From JAZGHN01 sp964496725 (GTDB lineage: Bacteria > Chloroflexota > Dehalococcoidia > Dehalococcoidales > E44-bin46): a stretch of DNA of 8,835 nucleotides. Below the pieces are notes generated by a model. That model worked only from the letters and a program-made list of their open reading frames with translations, made no database searches and had not been told where the DNA came from. The first letter of the stretch is position 1. Each line of letters opens with the position of its first letter. Below are positions 1-5,863 of the stretch, piece by piece. The position numbers were made by a program, and so were the translations under genes. The stretch covers positions 1 to 8,835 of the forward strand of contig CAZCAS010000052.1 of the NCBI GenBank assembly GCA_964496725.1, given 5' to 3'.

Positions 1-927
1 GAAGCCACCCCCGCCCAGATTGCCGCCTTTATTACCGCCCTCCGAATCAAGGGGGAGACGGCGGATGAGATTGTGGGATTAGCTAAAGTCATGCTGGCTA
101 AAGCCATCCCGGTGAAGGTGAAATCGCCGGTGGTAGATACCTGCGGCACCGGGGGTGATAAGTCCTCCAGCTTCAATATCTCCACCACCGCCGCCTTCAT
201 TGCCGCCGGCTCAGGACTGACGGTCGCCAAACACGGCAATCGGGCGATGAGCAGCCATTGCGGCAGCGCCGACGTCCTCGAAGCGTTGGGGGTCAATATT
301 GAGCTCGGGGCGGAAGCAGTGGCCGAGTGCCTGGAGAAGATAGGCATCGGCTTTATGTTCGCCCCACTCTTCCACCCGGCGATGAAGTACGCCGCTGGCC
401 CCCGCCGTGACATCGGCATCCGCACCGTATTCAACATCCTCGGACCTCTGGTCAACCCCGCCCATGCCCAGTTCCAGGTTATGGGCGTCGCCACCAGAGA
501 GCTGGGAGAGAAGATTGCCTCTGTCCTCCACCGCCTCGGCACCAAACACGCCCTGGTAGTACACGGCACAGACGGCATGGATGAAATCTCCATCGCCGCC
601 AAATCGCTGGTATGGGAGGTCAAACCAGAAGGAGTATTGCCCCCCTACGAAGTTTCTCCACGGTACTTCGGCTTCAAGGAGGCAAAGATTAAAGAGATCG
701 AAGGCGGGACGCCTGAAGATAATGCCCGGATATTACGCTCTATCCTCCAGGGGGAGCGAGGGGCAAGGCGGGACATAGCGGTTATGAACGCCGCCGCAGC
801 CATAGTCGCCGCCAATCGGGCATCAGACCTCAAAGAAGGGGCCCGCATTGCCGAAGAGGCTATCGACAGCGGAAAAGCCCTGGAAAAGCTTGATGCCCTG
901 ATTAAGCTCAGTCAGAGTCTCAGATAG
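1..927 (+). CDS. trpD: Anthranilate phosphoribosyltransferase, 5'-truncated by window edge
   Basis: TrpD transfers the phosphoribosyl group of PRPP to anthranilate in the cytoplasm, the second committed step of tryptophan synthesis. The reading frame is open from base 1, and the residues before the GTG at 73 (EATPAQIAAFITALRIKGET) match the N-terminal helical domain of the family. The start therefore lies upstream and the GTG is internal. About 308 residues are visible against a usual length near 340, so roughly 30-40 are missing. Visible motifs are the glycine-rich PRPP loop CGTGGD (visible residues 48-53) followed by SSSFNIST, then KHGNR (77-81), GSADVLEALG (88-97), the GPLVNPA segment and the Mg-related DGMDEIS. 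The stop is TAG, 15 bp before trpC and in the same frame as it. trpE and trpG probably lie upstream, but this cannot be seen. Identification is secure. Confidence 0.97.
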   Translation, partial: EATPAQIAAFITALRIKGETADEIVGLAKVMLAKAIPVKVKSPVVDTCGTGGDKSSSFNISTTAAFIAAGSGLTVAKHGNRAMSSHCGSADVLEALGVNIELGAEAVAECLEKIGIGFMFAPLFHPAMKYAAGPRRDIGIRTVFNILGPLVNPAHAQFQVMGVATRELGEKIASVLHRLGTKHALVVHGTDGMDEISIAAKSLVWEVKPEGVLPPYEVSPRYFGFKEAKIKEIEGGTPEDNARILRSILQGERGARRDIAVMNAAAAIVAANRASDLKEGARIAEEAIDSGKALEKLDALIKLSQSLR

Positions 928-942
928 ACTCATCAAAAAGAA

Positions 943-1710
943 ATGCTGAATGAAATCGTCGCCCAAAAAAGGGAAGAGGTCGAACAAAGAAAGAGGAGCA
1001 TTCCTCTATCCCGCCTGCAGGAGCGTATTGCCCGGCAGGTGGCACCCCTTGATTTTGCCCTCGCCCTCAAGGATACCCATACCCGACTGATTGCGGAGGT
1101 GAAACGAGCCTCCCCATCGCGAGGGGTCCTCTCCCCTGACTTCGACCCCGTTGACCTCGCCAGGAAATACACCCGGGGAGGGGCTGCCGCCATCTCAGTG
1201 CTGACCGAGGCAAACTACTTCCAGGGCAACATCGAACATCTGGCGGCAATCAGAGCGGAAACCCATCTTCCCCTGCTGAGGAAGGACTTTATCTTTGACC
1301 CATATCAGGTATATGAATCACGTGCCTACGGCGCCGATGCCCTGCTCCTGATAGCGGCCATCTTAAGTCAAACGCAGCTCAAGGAGCTCCTCTCCCTGAG
1401 CCACCAGCTCGACCTGAAGTGCCTGGTGGAGACCCACAACCAGGACGAGGTGGCAAGGGCACTGCGCAGCCAGGCCAGAATCATCGGCATCAACAACCGA
1501 GACCTCACCACCTTCGCCATAGATGTCGACACCACGCGCCGGTTACTGCCCCTTATTCCGCAGGGAAGAATCGTGGTCAGCGAAAGCGGCATCAGCAGTC
1601 GCAGCGATGTGGAAAAGCTGAAGGGGTGGGGGGTCAATGTGGTGCTGGTAGGCGAGGCTCTGGTCACTGCCAGTGATACTGTAGCTAAGGTTAGAGAGCT
1701 GATAATATGA
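943..1710 (+). CDS. trpC: Indole-3-glycerol phosphate synthase
   Basis: TrpC closes the indole ring, converting CdRP to indole-3-glycerol phosphate with loss of CO2 and water. The 255-residue length is normal for a single-domain (beta/alpha)8 enzyme with no TrpF fusion. Residues equivalent to the known active site are all present: K54 in AEVKRASPSRG (51-61), K114 in LRKDFI, E163 in VETHN, N184 in INNRDL, and E214/S215 in VSESGI. They follow the Sulfolobus enzyme numbering with a constant offset of about 4. The ATG at 943 gives the expected MLNEIV(A)xKR N-terminus. No clear Shine-Dalgarno sequence precedes it, only A-rich CAAAAAGAA, so translation may be coupled to trpD, which stops 15 bp before. 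It overlaps trpF by 4 bp (ATGA). Confidence 0.98.
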   Translation: MLNEIVAQKREEVEQRKRSIPLSRLQERIARQVAPLDFALALKDTHTRLIAEVKRASPSRGVLSPDFDPVDLARKYTRGGAAAISVLTEANYFQGNIEHLAAIRAETHLPLLRKDFIFDPYQVYESRAYGADALLLIAAILSQTQLKELLSLSHQLDLKCLVETHNQDEVARALRSQARIIGINNRDLTTFAIDVDTTRRLLPLIPQGRIVVSESGISSRSDVEKLKGWGVNVVLVGEALVTASDTVAKVRELII

Positions 1711-2366
1711 CCCGAGTCAAGATTTGCGGAATTAAAGAAAAGAGCCACGCCCTGGCGGTAATTGAATCAGGGGGCGACCTTATTGGCCTGGTCTTCGCCC
1801 CCAGCCAGCGGCGGGTGACCCCTGCTCAGGCAAGGGAGATAGTCAGCACCGCCAAAAGCCGCAGCGAAGCTATCGGCACGGTCGGCGTCTTCGTCAATAT
1901 GCCAGCCCCGGAGGTCAATGCCATCGCCGACGACTGCAATCTGGACTGGGTTCAACTCAGCGGAGATGAGCCCTGGGAATACTGTCGCCAGATTAATAAG
2001 CCCATCATCAAGGCAATGCGGATAAAACAAGGACAATCCGCCGAGCAAATCGCAGCCGATTTAGCCGCCGGGGAAAGCATACTCTCCGCCCAAAAACACC
2101 TCTACCTGCTTGACACTCAGGTCGAAGGCAGGTATGGTGGAACAGGGACAACCTTCAACTGGAAACTGGCTCGGCAGGCAGCGGAACGATTCCCGATAAT
2201 CCTCGCCGGTGGTCTAACTCCAGAGAATGTATCTCAGGCAATCGAGACAGTGGCACCGTGGGGGGTAGATGTTTCCTCAAGTGTAGAGACAGACGGGGTT
2301 AAGGATATAGCCAAAATCAGGGCTTTTATTGAAGCGGTAAGGAAGATAAATGACATTAAAAGATAA
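1707..2366 (+). CDS. trpF: Phosphoribosylanthranilate isomerase
   Basis: TrpF performs the Amadori rearrangement of phosphoribosylanthranilate to CdRP, the TrpC substrate. It is a 219-residue (beta/alpha)8 barrel of normal length. The catalytic cysteine is C7 in VKICGI, and the general acid is D136 in LLDTQVEGRYGGTGTTFNW. The phosphate-binding ends are visible as LAGGLTPENV (166-175) and GVDVSSSVE (186-194). FAPSQRRV (30-37) matches the conserved FxxxSxR segment. One oddity is VQLSGDE at 82-88, where most family members have His at the Ser position (VQLHG). The ATG overlaps the trpC stop as ATGA, and AGAGAG at 1693-1698 may serve as a weak ribosome site. Its 3' end overlaps trpB by 17 bp. Confidence 0.97.
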   Translation: MTRVKICGIKEKSHALAVIESGGDLIGLVFAPSQRRVTPAQAREIVSTAKSRSEAIGTVGVFVNMPAPEVNAIADDCNLDWVQLSGDEPWEYCRQINKPIIKAMRIKQGQSAEQIAADLAAGESILSAQKHLYLLDTQVEGRYGGTGTTFNWKLARQAAERFPIILAGGLTPENVSQAIETVAPWGVDVSSSVETDGVKDIAKIRAFIEAVRKINDIKR

Positions 2367-3555
2367 GCGGTTACCCGACGCCCGTGGTTACTTCGGGCAG
2401 TACGGAGGCAAATTTGTCCCCGAGACACTGATGTCAGCTCTCGATGAGCTGGAGCAGGCTTATCTCGATGCCCAGGCCGACCCGGGGTTCCAGCAGCAGT
2501 TCCAAAGACTGTGCCGGGAGTACATTGGCCGCCCCACCCCCCTGTACCCGGCCCAGCAACTATCGGCAAAAACAGGCGGAGCTGCCATCCTGCTGAAGCG
2601 CGAAGACCTGGCTCACACCGGCGCACACAAGATTAACAATGCCCTGGGACAGGGGTTACTGGCTAAACGCATGGGGAAGACCCGAATCATCGCCGAGACC
2701 GGGGCCGGGCAACACGGGGTAGCCGCCGCTACCGTATGTGCCATGCTCAACCTCAAGTGCATCGTATATATGGGTGAGGAGGACGTCCAGCGACAATCCC
2801 CCAATGTCTTCCGCATGAAGCTACTGGGCGCTGAGGTGCGCCCGGTATCCTCGGGCAGCCGCACCCTGAAGGATGCCATCAATGAGACCATTCGTGATTG
2901 GGTAACCAACATCCAGGATACCTATTATCTCCTCGGCTCAGTGGTCGGTCCCCATCCCTACCCCATGATTGTCCGCGACTTTCAATCGGTAATCGGCGAG
3001 GAAGTAAAGGAGCAGGTGATAGCCATGCACCACCGCCTGCCCGATTACCTGGTCGCCTGCGTGGGTGGCGGGAGCAATGCCATAGGACTGTTCCATCCCT
3101 TTTTCCACGAGAAAAGCGTCAAGTTCATCGGCGTTGAAGCCGCCGGGCGAGGCCTGGAGACCGCTCTCCACTCCGCCTCCCTGCTCACCGGGAGGACTGG
3201 GGTATTACACGGAACCAAGTCACATTTATTACAGGATGAAAACGGGCAGATAAAGCCGACCCACAGTATCGCCCCGGGGCTGGATTACCCCGGCGTGGGG
3301 CCTGAACACAGCTACTATAAAGATACAGGGCGGGCTGATTATGTAGCCGTCACCGATGACCAGGCGCTGGAAGGCTTCAGGCTCCTCTCTGAGACGGAGG
3401 GTATAATCCCGGCGTTGGAGCCAGCCCACGCTATATATTATGCCACCAAACTGTCCGCCACTCTGCCCAAGGACCAGCTCATAGTTATCAACCTTTCTGG
3501 TCGGGGTGATAAGGACCTGGACATTGTAGCCAAGGCGATAGGAATAGAGCTATGA
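2350..3555 (+). CDS. trpB: Tryptophan synthase beta chain, TrpB1 type
   Basis: TrpB1 is the PLP enzyme that condenses L-serine with indole channelled from TrpA, acting as an alpha2beta2 complex. The 401 residues and the N-terminus RGYFGQYGGKFVPETL are typical of the TrpA-partnered class. The PLP lysine is K94 in HTGAHKINN, the catalytic glutamate is E116 in ETGAGQHG, and the phosphate-binding loop is GGGSN (239-243). D312 in GLDYPGVGPEHS corresponds to Salmonella D305, and the C-terminal pocket is LSGRGDKD (382-389). Conservation of the classic TrpB1 motifs between residues 140 and 215 (GEEDVQRQSPNVFRM and GSVVGPHPYP) supports TrpA partnership. The start ATG has a good AAGGAAG site (2339-2345) four bases upstream, inside the trpF end, so this start is well supported. 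It overlaps trpA by 4 bp. Confidence 0.98.
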   Translation: MTLKDKRLPDARGYFGQYGGKFVPETLMSALDELEQAYLDAQADPGFQQQFQRLCREYIGRPTPLYPAQQLSAKTGGAAILLKREDLAHTGAHKINNALGQGLLAKRMGKTRIIAETGAGQHGVAAATVCAMLNLKCIVYMGEEDVQRQSPNVFRMKLLGAEVRPVSSGSRTLKDAINETIRDWVTNIQDTYYLLGSVVGPHPYPMIVRDFQSVIGEEVKEQVIAMHHRLPDYLVACVGGGSNAIGLFHPFFHEKSVKFIGVEAAGRGLETALHSASLLTGRTGVLHGTKSHLLQDENGQIKPTHSIAPGLDYPGVGPEHSYYKDTGRADYVAVTDDQALEGFRLLSETEGIIPALEPAHAIYYATKLSATLPKDQLIVINLSGRGDKDLDIVAKAIGIEL

Positions 3556-4328
3556 GCCGCATCAAATCTGTCTTTAAACCAGGGCACAAGGCGCTGATAG
3601 CCTATCTCAGCGTAGGCTACCCCAGCTTAGAGACAACTTATGAGGCAGCATCCGTCCTCGCCGATAATGGCTTTGACATCATTGAGCTAGGCATCCCCTT
3701 CTCCGACCCCCTGGCTGATGGCGCTACCATTCAGAAAGCAAGCTATCAAGCACTCCAGCAAGGTATTACACCCCATATCTGCCTGGAAGCAGCTGCCAAA
3801 TTACGACAAAGGATAGCCACACCCCTGGTATTCATGAGCTACTATAACCCGATACTCAGCTTTGGGCTGGAGGCTTTTTGCCGGGCTTCAACTAAGGCAG
3901 GAGTTGATGGTATAATAATCCCTGATTTACCTCCAGAAGAGGGGACTGAACTGGAAGCAAGCACAAACAAGCACAAGCTCGACCTGATATATCTCCTCGC
4001 CCCCACCAGCAACGAGGAACGCACATCATTGGTAGCGAAAAAAAGCCGAGGGTTTATCTACCTCGTCTCCCTCACTGGTGTCACCGGAGCTAGAGAGGCT
4101 CTGCCCGCCGGGCTAGAGGAATTTGTCAACCGAGTGAGGCAAAAAGCAAAGCAACCTCTCTGTATCGGCTTTGGCGTGTCTAACCCAGAGCAAGCCCAGC
4201 GAGTAGCTAAAATAGCCGACGGCGTCATTGTCGGCAGCCGCCTGATTCAGCTAATTGAACAGGATGCTACCCTCACTTCCCTCAAATCTTTTGCCAAAAG
4301 CATGCGAGAGGCTTTGAATCTGATATAA
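3552..4328 (+). CDS. trpA: Tryptophan synthase alpha chain
   Basis: TrpA cleaves indole-3-glycerol phosphate to glyceraldehyde-3-phosphate and indole, which passes through a tunnel to TrpB. It is a 258-residue TIM barrel, close to the family length. The catalytic pair is E45 in IIELGIPFSDP and D56 in LADG, equivalent to E. coli E49 and D60. Other family marks are the IIPDLPPEEGTE segment (loop 6 region), VSLTGVTGAR, and the phosphate-binding GFGVSNPEQA and GVIVGSRLI. The ATG overlaps the trpB stop as ATGA, with AGGA at 3540-3543 eight bases upstream. Such overlap suggests coupled translation and balanced amounts of the two subunits. The stop TAA lies inside a TGATATAAT sequence that may be a promoter for the next gene. 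Confidence 0.98.
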   Translation: MSRIKSVFKPGHKALIAYLSVGYPSLETTYEAASVLADNGFDIIELGIPFSDPLADGATIQKASYQALQQGITPHICLEAAAKLRQRIATPLVFMSYYNPILSFGLEAFCRASTKAGVDGIIIPDLPPEEGTELEASTNKHKLDLIYLLAPTSNEERTSLVAKKSRGFIYLVSLTGVTGAREALPAGLEEFVNRVRQKAKQPLCIGFGVSNPEQAQRVAKIADGVIVGSRLIQLIEQDATLTSLKSFAKSMREALNLI

Positions 4329-4329
4329 T
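4321..4329 (+). promoter_or_regulatory. Possible internal extended -10 promoter for trpB2
   Basis: TGATATAAT is a perfect extended -10 match (TGnTATAAT) at the end of trpA, overlapping its stop codon. It would start transcription near 4336, about 26 bases before trpB2. No convincing -35 hexamer is seen at 16-18 bp spacing, though extended -10 promoters can do without one. The bases also encode the last codons of trpA (Leu-Ile-stop), so chance is possible. A similar TGGTATAAT occurs inside trpA at 3908-3916, which weakens the case. Confidence 0.35.
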
Positions 4330-4350
4330 TACTAAAACTACTTTAAATAA

Positions 4351-4357
4351 AAGGAGG
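4351..4357 (+). promoter_or_regulatory. Strong Shine-Dalgarno site of trpB2
   Basis: AAGGAGG lies four bases before the trpB2 ATG. It is the strongest ribosome site in the window and fixes the trpB2 start. The upstream trp genes rely on weaker sites and on start/stop overlaps, so trpB2 appears to be translated independently of trpA. Confidence 0.85.
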
Positions 4358-4361
4358 ACGA

Positions 4362-5729
4362 ATGGAGAGAACAAAGTTTATCCTCGATGAAAAGGATATG
4401 CCGACCAGTTGGTACAACGTTCTGCCCGATTTACCCGAGCCCCTGCCACCGGTTCTGCATCCAGGTACCGGCAAGTCAGTAACTCCTGATGACCTGGCAC
4501 CCCTCTTCCCCATGGCTTTAATCATGCAGGAGTTCAGCCCGGAGCGCTACATTGAAATCCCGGAGGAGGTACAGGAAATATATCGCACCTGGAGACCTAC
4601 CGCCTTGCATCGGGCGCACCGTTTGGAAAAGGCCCTGGACACACCTGCCAAGATTTTCTACAAATACGAGGGAACCAGCCAGGCCGGGAGCCATAAGCCC
4701 AACACCGCGGTTGCTCAGGCATACTACAATAAAAAAGAGGGAATAAAGCGCATCGCAACTGAGACCGGCGCCGGACAGTGGGGCAGTGCCCTGGCCATGG
4801 GCTGCATGTTCTTCGATATTGAGCTAAAGGTATACATGGTTAAGATTAGCTACGAGCAGAAGCCCTACCGCCGCATACTGATGGAGACCTGGGGAGCTAC
4901 TTGCGTACCCAGTCCCAGTCCGGATACAAAGGCAGGGCGCGATATGCTGGCTAAAGACCCCAACTGCACCGGCAGCCTTGGACTGGCTATCAGTGAAGCG
5001 GTGGAAGATGCCGCCTCCCGCGATGACACTCACTACTCTCTGGGCAGCGTCCTTAACCACGTCCTGCTGCACCAGACCATCATTGGCGAGGAAACCAGAA
5101 AACAAATGGAGATGGCAGGTGAGTATCCCGACATCATCGTTGGCTGCATCGGCGGTGGCTCCAACTTCGCCGGGCAGTTCCTGCCCTGGATTCGGGACAA
5201 GATTAGCGGGCAGAAACCGAACCTGCGCATTATCTGTGTTGAGCCTAAAGCTGCCCCCACCCTGACCAGAGGCCCATATACCTATGACTTTGGTGACGTC
5301 GCCGGCCTTACCCCCCTGCTTAAGATGTACACCTTGGGGCATGATTTTATCCCGCCGCCAGTCCACGCTGGTGGCTTACGCTATCACGGCATGGCACCCA
5401 TTATCTGCCACCTCTACAATCTGGGCTTGGTTGAGGCTAGGGCTGAGCACCAGCTAGCCACCTTTGAAGCTGGGGTACAGTTTGCCCGCACCGAGGGCAT
5501 CATTACCGCCCCAGAGCCATGTCATGACCTCAGGGTAGCCATCGATGAAGCCCTGAAGTGCAAGGAATCAGGCGAGTCAAAAACTATCCTGATAGCCCAC
5601 AGCGGGCACGGGCACTTCGACTTGGCTGCCTATGACTCCTATCTCTCGGGAAAGATGGTAGATTATGAGTTTCCTGAAGAAAAGATGAAGGAGGCACTGG
5701 CTCATTTGCCTAAGGTACCCGGGGCATAA
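4362..5729 (+). CDS. trpB2: Tryptophan synthase beta chain-like protein, TrpB2 type
   Basis: This is a fold-type II PLP enzyme of the TrpB2 branch. Family members make tryptophan from indole plus serine or phosphoserine, and have been proposed to salvage free indole. The 455 residues exceed TrpB1 because of an N-terminal extension of about 75 residues before RPTALHRAHRLE (78-89). K112 in GSHKPNTA is the PLP lysine. E134 lies in TETGAGQWG, where Trp replaces the His of the TrpB1 motif. GGGSN (264-268) binds the cofactor phosphate, and AHSGHGHFD (412-420) replaces the TrpB1 LSGRGDKD. GGLRYHGMAP (337-346) is a TrpB2-style segment. It follows trpA by 33 bp with no terminator between, so it can be cotranscribed, and a terminator follows it. 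The class call is secure. Its in vivo amino donor, and whether it binds TrpA, are unknown. Confidence 0.93.
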   Translation: MERTKFILDEKDMPTSWYNVLPDLPEPLPPVLHPGTGKSVTPDDLAPLFPMALIMQEFSPERYIEIPEEVQEIYRTWRPTALHRAHRLEKALDTPAKIFYKYEGTSQAGSHKPNTAVAQAYYNKKEGIKRIATETGAGQWGSALAMGCMFFDIELKVYMVKISYEQKPYRRILMETWGATCVPSPSPDTKAGRDMLAKDPNCTGSLGLAISEAVEDAASRDDTHYSLGSVLNHVLLHQTIIGEETRKQMEMAGEYPDIIVGCIGGGSNFAGQFLPWIRDKISGQKPNLRIICVEPKAAPTLTRGPYTYDFGDVAGLTPLLKMYTLGHDFIPPPVHAGGLRYHGMAPIICHLYNLGLVEARAEHQLATFEAGVQFARTEGIITAPEPCHDLRVAIDEALKCKESGESKTILIAHSGHGHFDLAAYDSYLSGKMVDYEFPEEKMKEALAHLPKVPGA

Positions 5730-5751
5730 AGACACATAAAGATATACCGAG

Positions 5752-5791
5752 ATAAGGGGCTGTAGCTATTACCCTCAGCCCCTTATTTTTT
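5752..5791 (+). terminator. Rho-independent terminator of the trp operon
   Basis: A perfect 11-bp inverted repeat, ATAAGGGGCTG (5752-5762) and CAGCCCCTTAT (5776-5786), encloses a 13-base loop and runs into six T residues (5786-5791). It lies 22 bp after the trpB2 stop, so it ends the trp transcript there. There is no T-tract on the other side of the stem, so it should work in the + direction only. Confidence 0.93.
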
Positions 5792-5804
5792 GCTTTTACC
5801 AGTG

Positions 5805-5813
5805 TGCTATAAT
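5805..5813 (+). promoter_or_regulatory. Extended -10 promoter of the HtrA-like gene
   Basis: TGCTATAAT is a perfect extended -10 element, and the preceding bases make the fuller TGTGCTATAAT. It lies just after the trp terminator and 50 bp before the protease ATG. The expected transcription start is near 5820, giving a leader of about 44 bases. The -35 position at 17-bp spacing falls in the terminator T-tract and has no good match, as is common for extended -10 promoters. Confidence 0.72.
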
Positions 5814-5817
5814 AAAC

Positions 5818-5863
5818 TTAATATTTATTTAATATTTTATTATTATCGTAGCATTAAAAGGCA
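5818..5863 (+). promoter_or_regulatory. AT-rich leader with 11-bp direct repeat before the HtrA-like gene
   Basis: The stretch 5818-5846 is almost entirely A and T. It carries TTAATATTT twice (5818-5826 and 5829-5837), 11 bp apart, each holding the palindrome AATATT. One helical turn of spacing at the predicted transcription start would suit a repressor site, but simple AT-richness may explain it. The ribosome site is AAAAGG (5856-5861), only two bases from the ATG, which is short. Confidence 0.35.

Noticed and set aside
73..75. GTG as the trpD start codon
   Set aside because: The frame is open to base 1 and the residues before it match the TrpD N-terminal domain, so the gene is cut by the window edge.
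211..564. 117-codon open frame on the minus strand inside trpD
   Set aside because: It is antisense to conserved TrpD motifs and has no recognisable domain.
3402..3407. TATAAT inside trpB
   Set aside because: There is no TGn extension or -35 match, and it is within coding sequence about 150 bp before trpA, which is translationally coupled to trpB.
3908..3916. TGGTATAAT extended -10 motif inside trpA
   Set aside because: It lies mid-gene with no suitably placed gene start downstream and is explained by Gly-Ile-Ile coding. It shows that the motif arises by chance here.
4824..5366. 180-codon open frame on the minus strand inside trpB2
   Set aside because: It is antisense to a well-conserved enzyme gene, shows no recognisable protein features, and is explained by codon bias of the sense strand.
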